Positions 19,301-27,247 of a stretch of 64,000 nucleotides of DNA are shown here, in pieces. The stretch is from assembly GCA_964602515.1 (NCBI GenBank), contig CAZRRJ010000008.1, forward strand, positions 94,557 to 158,556, written 5' to 3'. The stretch is from Carboxylicivirga sp964602515 (GTDB taxonomy: Bacteria > Bacteroidota > Bacteroidia > Bacteroidales > Marinilabiliaceae). The translations under genes were made by a program, and so were the position numbers. The first letter of the stretch is position 1; each line of letters opens with the position of its first letter. The notes below the pieces were generated by a model that ran no database searches, was not told the DNA's origin, and saw only the letters and a program-made list of their open reading frames with translations.

Positions 19301-20856
19301 CGTTTTATGTGCCAATGGCCATGTACGATGTTGAAACCAAAACAATATATGCCGAAGAGGTTAAGAATATTGAGGTAGGTGATGCTAACCTGCTACTTAA
19401 GAATGGCTTGATTACCATACGTGAAGATGCAGTAATAGATCCGTTGGATAGTGTTAGAATTGTACTTGATAAAGACTCGTTAATACATCACACCTTATAC
19501 GATGCCCGTGTAAATGTAACAGGCAAGTATGGCTATAAAGGATATGGTAAGTATGATTACATTAATGGAGATGGTAAAGTAATGACCTTAAGCATGCACA
19601 ATATAGAGTATGGTAAAGAGGAGCAAACCATTGCTGAAACTAATATTACAAACAAGGACTTATTTACTTTTAACTCCCATTTTGCTTACCAAGGTGATGC
19701 CAAGTTATCGGCTAAAGAACAGTTGTTGAGTTTTAACGGAGGTGTGCAGATGTTACACCGTTGTTCAAAAGGTCCGCAAACCTATGTCCGTTTCAGTTCT
19801 CCTATTGACCCGGCTAATGTGCGTATTCCAATAGGTGAAGAACTTCAGAATTTTGAGTACGACAAGATATATAAGGACTTTTTTATAACTAAGGATAGTA
19901 CACATACCTACTCTTCATTTGCCGAAGGGCGTAAAGATTATAGCGATGTGCCTATGTTTAATGCTACTGGAATTTTAATGTATAATGAAGCAGAACAAGC
20001 TTTTGATATAACATCGGAAGTCAAACAGGCCAACCCGGATACCACTGGTACATTATTACGCTTTTCAGAAGCAGCATGCAACATACAAGGGCGTGGTAAT
20101 TTCGATTTTGGTATTGATCTGGACCAGGTTAAACTTAAATCAAGCGGAACATTGGTTGATAACAGGGATAAGAAGCAGATTACAGCATCAGCTATGCTTG
20201 GTATCAATTTCTTTTTTAATAAAGAAGCAGAAGAGGTTTTATATAGTTCAATAATAAGATCGAAGGCAAAAACATCCCAACTAAGCAAAGAATTGTACAT
20301 ATCACGTATGGCTGAATGGGGAGGGAAGCAACAGGCTGTTAAGTCAGAGCAGGAAAGATCAGCTGTTGGAGTAAGCAAAGTGCTGCCACCGGCGCTTCAG
20401 CAAATACTGTTGTTTAGTAACATTGATTTTGTGTGGAATACTCAGAACCGCGCATTTGTTGCAGATGGAAAAGCTGATTTAGCCTATTTAAAAGACTATA
20501 TTGTAAATAAGGAAGTGAATGTTCTAGCAGAAATAGCAAGTAAGAGAAGTGGTAATTCAATAGAGATGTACATTGAATTTGATAAAGAAACCTGGGTATA
20601 TTTTGTATATAAGAACAGTATGATGCAAACCTTATCTTCAGATGCTAATTATAATGAAATTGTTCAGCAGCTTAAGCCTGAAGACCGCAAACAAAATGTT
20701 GGGATAGGTGAAAAAGGATACACCTTTATTATGTCGCCAGAAAGTAAGAAGAAGAAGTTTGTAGCCAAATATACAAAAGAACCATCGCTCAATAATGATG
20801 AAAAGGAGAATATAATAGAAGGTGAGGCAGCAGCAGATGAGGTACAAGCGAATTAA
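16366..20856 (+). CDS. Very large exported protein of unknown function (1496 residues)
   Basis: A signal peptide is visible at 1-22 (MTKRLLTVFIYISVLGSFIS then RAQ). Residues about 25-140 are helical. From about 150 the chain is long, beta-rich and repetitive in style, with many short strand-turn segments such as GKITWERSGFEADMVYAAFGKY and KGQVYDFRVEKQ. The alternation of DSLKM/DSVDF and KGNGELNY-type strands resembles the elongated beta folds of LPS-transport or TamB-like proteins, but no named motif supports that. The C-terminus is acidic (NDEKENIIEGEAAADE). I recognise it only as a conserved Bacteroidota hypothetical protein. It lies 45 bp behind prmA. Confidence 0.8.
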   Translation: MTKRLLTVFIYISVLGSFISRAQDKFSSSSELFVGEMDEVFKGATDKKAAKLFIETLDAFWNNTETDEQLKELIISTCNLMAVKKARPYPDYYTYLETIIAFRNKRHPAESFNNWHEAITDFLNNRRFALRHLKTLMKVSENLISNNALYTTPSVVWYTKNDNYYYEYKDKKLRVVVESTNLVCHSKGDSITIYDTEGVFYPMDEMWYGEKGKITWERSGFEADMVYAAFGKYTVKMDKSDVQVDSVDFYNHHYFDYSLKGSLNHKVMKIADVQSSIYPKFVTSEQRFKINQIHPSIDYEGGFAQSGAKFLGAGTQEKPATITIYRNDTAFITAKSLYFALRKDQILSNDTEVSIDMQKGFIYHPGLIFKYMADLEEVHLIRNGEGLALSPYFNTFHNISMDVELVRWKIGDQFIDLRMLTGAAQNQAFFESLSYFRVDFYNQLQGMDAVHPLQGLRNCSKYYHDLPFTAADYAKYMGFPVSPVRQQIIQLSFYGFIGYNINTDEITIRQRLRDYLDFRLGKKDYDVIRFSSITDSELANAQIDLLNFDLGLRGVESISICDHQNVVFFPRNKQITLKENRNFVFNGTINAGMLTLAGNGFKFLYDDFRIDMSNIDSLKMKVESGENDYFGLPLLENVGNTISQLSGYLQIDEPDNKSGARTNPQYPIINSEVESYIYFDNVAIQGGAYHKDQFFFTLDPFEMDSINTLKRNNFNFSGRFESNIFPTFREHLTIRPDFSLGFKRQTPEEGYPVYDGKATFKNAIDLSNKGLKGNGELNYLTSTSHSEDFTFLPNMVKGQVYDFRVEKQVDSPPFPDVTSQYIYIEYMPKEDEFYATSQEENFTMYNEEAELQGKVKITPFGMTGEGSFFMKSASVKSQDIDFADHTILADSSDFNLTGAEVEGVSFSTTNLISSIDFETRQGTFQSRSGGSRVDFTDNRYVSFISEFSWDMDKNDIYMGARGSKGNRFVSTHRRQDSLSFYVPMAMYDVETKTIYAEEVKNIEVGDANLLLKNGLITIREDAVIDPLDSVRIVLDKDSLIHHTLYDARVNVTGKYGYKGYGKYDYINGDGKVMTLSMHNIEYGKEEQTIAETNITNKDLFTFNSHFAYQGDAKLSAKEQLLSFNGGVQMLHRCSKGPQTYVRFSSPIDPANVRIPIGEELQNFEYDKIYKDFFITKDSTHTYSSFAEGRKDYSDVPMFNATGILMYNEAEQAFDITSEVKQANPDTTGTLLRFSEAACNIQGRGNFDFGIDLDQVKLKSSGTLVDNRDKKQITASAMLGINFFFNKEAEEVLYSSIIRSKAKTSQLSKELYISRMAEWGGKQQAVKSEQERSAVGVSKVLPPALQQILLFSNIDFVWNTQNRAFVADGKADLAYLKDYIVNKEVNVLAEIASKRSGNSIEMYIEFDKETWVYFVYKNSMMQTLSSDANYNEIVQQLKPEDRKQNVGIGEKGYTFIMSPESKKKKFVAKYTKEPSLNNDEKENIIEGEAAADEVQAN

Positions 20857-21160
20857 TCAATGTGTAAATGAAGGAGTGGTTTAATTTGTTTCTTAATCTG
20901 GGTTAAAAGTATTTTTTACTTTTGGGCAATAGCACAAGCCGTTTGGTTTGAATGAAGCCCTTGCATGGAATACAAATACCAAAATTCATATCATAGAGCC
21001 GCTTCATCTACACTTTTATTGTGAATGGCATATCATAAGGCTCACATGTCACATTGTATCATCGGTCGCTAAGGATTTTATTTTTTGTTTTTCCATTATA
21101 ATTTACTTGTGTAAAGCTGTTTATTTTCTTTTTTATTGAGTTCTATTATTAAGGCTTTGC
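20857..21160. other. Intergenic region between convergent genes
   Basis: There is no convincing gene. The short frame at 20948-21139 has a hydrophobic, low-complexity translation without a ribosome-binding site. TACTTTTG at 20917-20924 resembles a -7 box but has no gene behind it on that strand. Confidence 0.4.
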
Positions 21161-22696
21161 TTATTGTAATTCATCCGGAAGAGGAGCTATTTTTCCTGTT
21201 GCATTAATAACTGGCAATTGTGCATCAACTCGCCTTAAGTAATCGCTTAGCTCTTTTGTTAGCTTATCTTTTACAGCTTGTTCAGAGCTGATAAGGTTGT
21301 TATTCTCCGAAATATCATTGGCAATATTAAATAATTCAAGCGATTGATCGGTATAATAATAAATTAATTTCCAATCTCCTTTACGAATAGCACTGTAGGC
21401 CCCAATACCCGGGCCACTGGGACCCCAGTGGTTTGGATAATGCCAGAATAGCGAACGTTTATTATTACCGGTTAAAGGTGCTTTTAATTGTGGTACAAAA
21501 CTTTTCCCATCAATGGGCTGACATTCACCATCTAATTGATTAAGGCCTGCCATTTCAAGTATGGTTGGATAAAAATCTTCAATAATAATAGATGTATTAC
21601 ATTGCGTTTTTGCTTTTGTTACACCGGGCCATTTAACAAGCATTGGTTCACGTATGCCTCCTTCATTTATAGATCCTTTACCACTTTTTAGAGGGTAATT
21701 ATGGGTGTGTTTTTCACCCCCGCGTGCTACAGCACTTAAGCCCCCGTTATCCGACATAAATAAAATAATAGTATTGTCTTCAAGGTTATTTTTCTGAAGG
21801 TAATTCATTAAATCGCCCAGGCTTTTATCCATCCCTTCAATTAAAGAAGCATATTGGGCTTCAACAGGCTCAAGTCCCGCATCCAGGTATTTTTGTTCAA
21901 AGCGCTTATCGCCCATTATGGGCGTATGAAGGGCATAATGAGCCATGTATAAGAAAAAGGGTTGCTTGGCTTTTACGGCTTTATCAACTTCCATAATGGC
22001 TTTTTGTGTTAAAGCTTCAGTTAGGAAAATGTCTTTACCATGAAATTCCTCCAAATCAGGAACATCCCATTCAGAAGGTGTTTTTCTGGCAAAATTATTG
22101 GTGCCATAATAGCTTGCCGGAGCTCCGGCAGCATGACCCGCTATATTAACTGTAAAACCAATATTAAGTGGGTCAGAAGCCTTAGTGCCAATAGCTGCAA
22201 AATGTGCTTTACCACAATGGATGGTTGTGTAGCCATTTTCCTGTAATACTTTAGGAAGAGGCTGAGGTGTATAAATGGCATTATTTAATAGCTTATCTAC
22301 TGCAATACCATTCATATTCCAAAGAGGCATTGTTAATTCTTCAGGTGGCTTTACCATCATTGTATCGCGGCGGAGCGTCCAGTTTGTAACCCTGTGGTGG
22401 GCAGCATTCATACCAGTCATTAAACTAACGCGGGTAGGAGAGCAAACTGCACATGCATAAGCCTGGGTAAACTTCATACCCTCATCAGCCAAACGCTCCA
22501 TATTTGGTGTGTGGTAACGTTTATTAAAGTGTGTTTTTTTGTGCCAAAAAGGTACAGATGTATCTTGCCAACCCATGTCATCAACCATAAACAGGATAAT
22601 ATTAGGTTGTTGTATTTCTTTTGGATTACAGGAGCCTGCTAATACAATTAATAACAGGCATAAGATAACGGATTGAGTGTTGTTTTTTATTAACAT
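21161..22696 (-). CDS. Exported sulfatase (formylglycine-dependent, type I)
   Basis: This 511-residue lipoprotein (lipobox LAGSC, Cys 23) belongs to the alkaline-phosphatase-fold sulfatases, which hydrolyse sulfate esters, often on algal or host glycans. The N-terminal metal site is PNIILFMVDDMGWQD. The formylglycine-forming motif CSPTR is at C85-R89 within VCSPTRVSLMTG. A further metal ligand region is LFMSDNGGLS. Activity needs an anaerobic or FGE-type maturase encoded elsewhere. There is no neighbouring glycoside hydrolase or SusCD pair, so it is an isolated sulfatase. A methyltransferase gene lies 30 bp upstream on the same strand. Confidence 0.93.
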   Translation of the reverse strand: MLIKNNTQSVILCLLLIVLAGSCNPKEIQQPNIILFMVDDMGWQDTSVPFWHKKTHFNKRYHTPNMERLADEGMKFTQAYACAVCSPTRVSLMTGMNAAHHRVTNWTLRRDTMMVKPPEELTMPLWNMNGIAVDKLLNNAIYTPQPLPKVLQENGYTTIHCGKAHFAAIGTKASDPLNIGFTVNIAGHAAGAPASYYGTNNFARKTPSEWDVPDLEEFHGKDIFLTEALTQKAIMEVDKAVKAKQPFFLYMAHYALHTPIMGDKRFEQKYLDAGLEPVEAQYASLIEGMDKSLGDLMNYLQKNNLEDNTIILFMSDNGGLSAVARGGEKHTHNYPLKSGKGSINEGGIREPMLVKWPGVTKAKTQCNTSIIIEDFYPTILEMAGLNQLDGECQPIDGKSFVPQLKAPLTGNNKRSLFWHYPNHWGPSGPGIGAYSAIRKGDWKLIYYYTDQSLELFNIANDISENNNLISSEQAVKDKLTKELSDYLRRVDAQLPVINATGKIAPLPDELQ

Positions 22697-22726
22697 AACC
22701 TGTGTGAATTAGTAATTTGAAGTGTT

Positions 22727-23296
22727 TTATTTTCTTTTGGCAACTAATAAGATGGAATCATCTGCTTTGACCTCCTTATAAACCTCAATACAGATTATTT
22801 CAAATTGTGCTTCAAATAATGTTTTCAAATCATTTTTTTCGTAATAGTTAAAAAGCAAACCATCATATTCATCCGAGCCATTGCCTTTCCAGAAAGTATG
22901 AAAAATAAGTGCGCCTTTATTCAGCATTTGTGCCTGCCGGTCTATTGATGCTTTAAAATCATTAAGAGTGAGGTGATGAAGTACCTTATTGGAGTAGATA
23001 GTATCAAATTGTATATCTGTTTTAATGGTAATAGCATCAAGCACCATTATTTTCACCTCTGGATGTTGACGTTTATATAATTCAGCAAATATAAATGAGT
23101 AATCAGAGCCAACAACATTATATATTTGCCTGATGTTTTCAAGGTCTTTGCCGGGGCCCATGCCAAGTTCTAAAGCTTTGTATGTTCCAGGTATATACTT
23201 TTTAAATTGCTCCAGAAACCAACTTCCATCGTAGTCAGCAGTCATATTAACGTATTGCTGTACATTATCTTCATTCAGGAAAAACTCCTCACTCAT
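22727..23296 (-). CDS. Class I SAM-dependent methyltransferase
   Basis: This 189-residue protein has a Rossmann methyltransferase fold: SAM-binding motif I ALELGMGPGKDLENI near residue 42, the acidic end of strand 2 NVVGSDYS, and motif IV region FDTIYSNKVLHHLTL. These resemble UbiE/Methyltransf_11-type enzymes with small-molecule substrates. It lies 30 bp upstream of the sulfatase gene on the same strand and is probably cotranscribed, though no functional link is evident. The substrate is unknown. Confidence 0.85.
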   Translation of the reverse strand: MSEEFFLNEDNVQQYVNMTADYDGSWFLEQFKKYIPGTYKALELGMGPGKDLENIRQIYNVVGSDYSFIFAELYKRQHPEVKIMVLDAITIKTDIQFDTIYSNKVLHHLTLNDFKASIDRQAQMLNKGALIFHTFWKGNGSDEYDGLLFNYYEKNDLKTLFEAQFEIICIEVYKEVKADDSILLVAKRK

Positions 23297-23853
23297 GGTT
23301 AAAACGATTTATTTTAACCTGCAAAATACAAAAAGATTAGTAATTGACATTGCACCTATTTTTTATCGCATCAATCTTACCTCGTTTATTAATACCTTTT
23401 ACAAGATTGAAAAGGTTGTTATCTGCTTTATCACGCATCATGAGTACCTTGCCTGTAAGATTTATATGTTTTTTTAAAACTACACTTTATTGTTATAAGG
23501 CCAAATATAGTTTTGATAATTGCTTTATTATAGTTAATCATTTCAAAGGCGGTTGCTTCCGGTGTCTTGTATGGCAATAAGTGGAGTTGATGTGATGGTA
23601 CTGAGGTAGTAAACTTGTTGTGTTTTGCTTTAATACAAAATAAAATGTCAAGAAAAAGGCAATAATTTCAAACTAAAAAACAAAGTTACTTTCTCATATT
23701 TATAGAAATTTTGAACCGGGATCAACTAAAGAACTTACTTGCAGAGCTAAATTATCCAATCATTTGAATTTAAGTATCCTCCTGTTAATGATTCTATCTT
23801 TTTTAATTTAATTGTACAGCGATAAAAGTCTTATTATTTGAGACTATAAAATA
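23297..23853. other. Intergenic stretch without a recognisable gene
   Basis: Short plus-strand frames at 23295-23580 have hydrophobic translations without family resemblance and are treated as chance frames. Nothing else stands out before the tRNA terminator. Confidence 0.4.
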
Positions 23854-23854
23854 C

Positions 23855-23887
23855 AAAAGCCTGTAAGTTTTAAACTTACAGGCTTTT
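23855..23887 (-). terminator. Terminator downstream of tRNA-Arg
   Basis: AAAAGCCTGTAAGTTT and its complement form a long perfect inverted repeat. Read on the minus strand it directly follows the tRNA 3' end and is flanked by T-rich sequence. Confidence 0.75.
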
Positions 23888-23890
23888 ATG

Positions 23891-23964
23891 TGATCCGGGC
23901 GGGATTCGAACCCACGACCCATAGCTTAGAAGGCTATTGCTCTATCCAACTGAGCTACCGGACC
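23891..23964 (-). tRNA. tRNA-Arg (anticodon TCT)
   Basis: On the minus strand a 74-nt cloverleaf is readable. The acceptor stem is GGTCCGG with CCGGATC and discriminator A. The D arm has AGCTCAGTTGGATAGAGC, and the anticodon stem ATAGC/GCTAT has loop CTTCTAA (anticodon TCT, reading AGA/AGG). The T arm is GTGGGTTCGAATCCCGC. CCA is not encoded. No other tRNA is adjacent. Confidence 0.97.
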
Positions 23965-24299
23965 ATCTTTGTGTGCCTTATTTCAAAAGCGATGCAAAGA
24001 TAGTTATTCATCTTAGCTAATCAAATAATTCAATAAGTTTTTAATTAATATTTCTCTGTGCAATGTGGTGCTATTGTTAAGTTATAGATTCTCTGAATCT
24101 TGATAAAATTATTAAGCTTTTACTTATCAATGTGATTTAGCTTACTATTTGAGTGGATAGTGTTTTGTTTGGATATTGCACGTTTTTCTAAATATAGAGA
24201 TTTAGATGACTCAACACACTTTATTTTAAATGTGTTTATCGTACAAATATCAGAATTGATAAAAAACACAATAATAAATTACAAACCAACACCTTTTAG

Positions 24300-24307
24300 T
24301 ACCTTTG
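24300..24307 (+). promoter_or_regulatory. -7 box of the MATE gene promoter
   Basis: TACCTTTG matches TAnnTTTG exactly and lies 24 bp before the start codon at 24332. No TTTG is seen at the usual upstream distance, so the -33 box is weak. Confidence 0.5.
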
Positions 24308-24331
24308 ACACTTCAATTTATTTTCAACCTT

Positions 24332-25696
24332 ATGTCGAAACAAGCGCAGAACGTACGTGAACTTGAGTTTGAGCGTATTCCGAAGCTTTTATGGAAATAC
24401 TTTTTACCCGCTTTTGCTGGTGTTATAATTAACTCGCTGTACAATATAGTAGATCGTATTTTTATAGGACATGGAGTTGGTGCAATGGCTTTATCAGGTT
24501 TAAGTGCAGTCTTCCCTATCATGGTTATTATGATGGCTTTTGGTATGCTAATTGGCATGGGTGCGGGTGTAAGGGTATCGTTAAACCTGGGTAAAAAAGA
24601 TTTTAAAAGGGCAGAGAAGGTATTGGGTAATGCCTTTGTTCTTATGGTAATAGTTGCACTCCTGATTATGATCATAGGCTTTCTGATTAAAGATCCATTA
24701 TTGCGCTTTTTTGGAGTTAATGCAAAAACTTTTGATTATGCCAATGAGTACCTTAATATTATTCTTTTGGGTTCTGTTTTTAATATTGTAGGTTACTCCT
24801 TAAATAATCTTATCCGCTCCGAGGGTAGCGCTAAGGTGGCAATGGTATCAATGCTTATAAGTGCAGGTCTTAACCTAATACTTGACCCTATCTTTATTTT
24901 TTTGCTGGATATGGGCGTTGCAGGTGCTGCTTATGCTACAATTCTTTCGCAGTTGGCTTTATGTATTTGGGTTATTATTCATTTCAGGAGTACCCGTTCG
25001 GTTATACGTCTCCGCATGTGTAACTTTATCTTAAAAAGAGATATCATCTGGTACATACTTACCGTTGGTTTTGCACCATTTTCTATGCAGATGGCTTCCA
25101 GTCTGGTATTTGGTACGTTTAATGTGCAGCTAGTGAAGTATGGTGGAGATTTAGCTGTTGGTGCCATGGGAGTTATTATGAGTGTTGCTATGCTTTTGGT
25201 TATGACAATTATAGCAATTAATATGGCTGCTCAGCCTGTTATTGGTTTTAATTTTGGAGCAAAGAACTACAGTCGTGTTAGACAAACGCTAGTCATTAGT
25301 TTAATATTTGCTACTATTATTTCAGTTATTGGTTTTACTGTAAGTGAATTGTTTCCGCGTACAATTATCAAGGCTTTCAATAATGATAGTGTTGAGTTAC
25401 TGGAAATAGGAACGAGGGGGTTACGCTTATTTTTACTTGCCCTACCTCTTGTTGGTTTCCAGATTATTACAGGCAATTACTTTCAATCAACAGGTAAAGC
25501 AGGGTTGGCAGCATTACTTTCTTTACTTCGGCAAGTTATTGTGCTTTTACCGGTTTTAATGCTTTTGCCGCGATATATAGGTCTTGATGGCATATGGCTT
25601 GCCGGCCCTATAGCCGATACTATTTCAGCAGTAATCACTTCTGTATTTTTGTTTCGTGAATTAAAACGTCTTAATAAGGCTATTCAGTTGGCATAA
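24332..25696 (+). CDS. MATE-family multidrug/Na+ efflux transporter
   Basis: The protein has 454 residues from the ATG at 24332 (a TTG nine codons upstream lies inside the -7 box and is rejected). Twelve membrane helices are visible, in two homologous halves. The segment SLYNIVDRIFIGHGVGAMALSGLS is typical of the MATE N-terminal lobe, and AAQPVIGFNFGAKNYSRVRQTL of the matching C-terminal motif. Such proteins export cationic drugs or metabolites in exchange for Na+ or H+. It stands alone and ends at a perfect 32-bp palindrome. Confidence 0.92.
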   Translation: MSKQAQNVRELEFERIPKLLWKYFLPAFAGVIINSLYNIVDRIFIGHGVGAMALSGLSAVFPIMVIMMAFGMLIGMGAGVRVSLNLGKKDFKRAEKVLGNAFVLMVIVALLIMIIGFLIKDPLLRFFGVNAKTFDYANEYLNIILLGSVFNIVGYSLNNLIRSEGSAKVAMVSMLISAGLNLILDPIFIFLLDMGVAGAAYATILSQLALCIWVIIHFRSTRSVIRLRMCNFILKRDIIWYILTVGFAPFSMQMASSLVFGTFNVQLVKYGGDLAVGAMGVIMSVAMLLVMTIIAINMAAQPVIGFNFGAKNYSRVRQTLVISLIFATIISVIGFTVSELFPRTIIKAFNNDSVELLEIGTRGLRLFLLALPLVGFQIITGNYFQSTGKAGLAALLSLLRQVIVLLPVLMLLPRYIGLDGIWLAGPIADTISAVITSVFLFRELKRLNKAIQLA

Positions 25697-25697
25697 A

Positions 25698-25729
25698 GGA
25701 GGCTGATTGTTGTACAACAATCAGCCTCC
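25698..25729. terminator. Perfect palindrome between convergent genes, probable bidirectional terminator
   Basis: GGAGGCTGATTGTTGT is followed directly by its exact reverse complement, 16 + 16 bp. It starts 2 bp after the MATE stop codon and ends 24 bp before the 3' end of the convergent gene. No T run follows on either strand, so termination is inferred from position only. Confidence 0.5.
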
Positions 25730-25752
25730 CGGTTATAAATGTTTTGGTTCAG

Positions 25753-27057
25753 TTAGTTATTCAGTTTTTCAATGTTTTTCTGAATCTTTTTTATTGCCGA
25801 TTCGATTGACTTTTCTGGTTCAATTACGTTGTATGCACCCCAAAAATTACTATCAGCAAACCCTAACTCAGTATCACTCATCACAATATTTTTCTTCATC
25901 CTTTCAGCACCTTTAAAATTCTTTTCGCCGGTTTTCTTCCAATTTGTAATTGCCATCTCAATATTCGTATGATAATAGGTGTTAAAGAGTTTCTTATTCC
26001 AGTTTACTTTAAACGATATTTCACCTCTTGAGTAACTATAAATCCATTTGCCGTCTTGTTCACGATATGTTACCATATAAGATGCTTTTGTTGGGTAAAC
26101 ATCTGCTCCGGCAGGTTTGCGTTTGATAAATAATTTACCAACAGCTTCTTTATCTTCGGTATTTACATTATACGATGCGCTAACAATAGCCATAGTTTCC
26201 GAATCAATGTATAAACTTCCATAGAATAGAGGTTCTTGAACCCACTCTTGTTGTTTAAATTTTAGGACGTATATTAAGCGCTTATCCTGACGGGTAATAT
26301 TCTCAATTTCAAAGTCATATTTGTTGAGTACATCATACTTTAATATCATGTAAGGACTTTTCATAATATCTAGCATTAATGTTGAGTACGGGCCTCCCTG
26401 AAGTTTAAATAACAGGGTGTCAATCTTATTGTAATCAGCACTTTTTCTACCCTTCAATAGTTTAATGGCATCGTCCTTTTGGTTGGAATAACCTTGTTTG
26501 TAAATTTCAACCACAGCCTCAGATAAGGATGCATAAGTACGGCGTTTACGTATTGTTTCACGATAAAAAGCCGTCATCAGGTTTTCATCCTGAATATAGT
26601 TTTCTTTCCGACGGTTTAACACTGCTTCAATTAAAAGGTTAGGGTCTTTAGGAAAAATAGTAATAGCATCTAAAGAAACCGTTAACACTTCCAACTTAAT
26701 CTTATTTTTAGACTCCTTTAAATCAGATAATGGAATGCTTTTTTGCTCATACCCGATATATGACACAATTACATTTTTCTGTAACATTTCATTCGGAACT
26801 TTCAGAATAAAGCTTCCTTCGGAGTTGGTAACGGTAGCAATATTAGTGCCTTCAATGGTTACATTAGCAAAAATCAGATCGTTGCCACTTTGGGCATCCA
26901 CTACTTTACCTTTAATTTCTTTATACGTACCTTCTTCAAATACTCTCTCTTTTTTTATGATGCTATTAGCTAATAAGCCAGGTGTAATTAATACAGCCAT
27001 TAATAACAGAATGAAAAAATAGGTTTGTCGTTTAAGTAATCTTTTCGTTGTTTTCAT
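25753..27057 (-). CDS. Exported carboxypeptidase-regulatory-like domain protein
   Basis: This 434-residue protein has an N-terminal membrane or signal segment (residues about 10-30). Residues about 45-135 form a CarboxypepD_reg-like beta-sandwich (IKGKVVDAQSGNDLIFANVT, ATVTNSEGSFILKVP, VSYIGYEQKSI), the domain also found at the start of TonB-dependent receptors. The remaining 290 residues form a domain common in Bacteroidota proteins with the same architecture; it contains TAFYRETIRKR and LYIDSETMAIVSASY and has no known activity. It is probably in the periplasm or outer envelope. It stands alone on the minus strand, divergent from the PepF gene. Confidence 0.82.
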   Translation of the reverse strand: MKTTKRLLKRQTYFFILLLMAVLITPGLLANSIIKKERVFEEGTYKEIKGKVVDAQSGNDLIFANVTIEGTNIATVTNSEGSFILKVPNEMLQKNVIVSYIGYEQKSIPLSDLKESKNKIKLEVLTVSLDAITIFPKDPNLLIEAVLNRRKENYIQDENLMTAFYRETIRKRRTYASLSEAVVEIYKQGYSNQKDDAIKLLKGRKSADYNKIDTLLFKLQGGPYSTLMLDIMKSPYMILKYDVLNKYDFEIENITRQDKRLIYVLKFKQQEWVQEPLFYGSLYIDSETMAIVSASYNVNTEDKEAVGKLFIKRKPAGADVYPTKASYMVTYREQDGKWIYSYSRGEISFKVNWNKKLFNTYYHTNIEMAITNWKKTGEKNFKGAERMKKNIVMSDTELGFADSNFWGAYNVIEPEKSIESAIKKIQKNIEKLNN

Positions 27058-27247
27058 AATATCTTAGGTTTTATTGATTGTTATTTGCGTTTTCATGATA
27101 AGGACAATTCATAGTAACTTTTTCCCTTACTCTATTATCAATTTTCTTTTTTTTTATTTCTTGGCGAATGCTTACAACAATCATATCTGTTTTAAAATAC
27201 TTTGTATATTTTACCGCTCTAAACAAATCAATCAATAATTTAAAACC

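Noticed and set aside
20948..21139. 63-codon frame between convergent genes
   Set aside because: Hydrophobic low-complexity translation, no ribosome-binding site and no resemblance to a known protein.
23295..23580. Two overlapping small frames between the methyltransferase and the tRNA
   Set aside because: They overlap each other in different frames and show no protein-like pattern.
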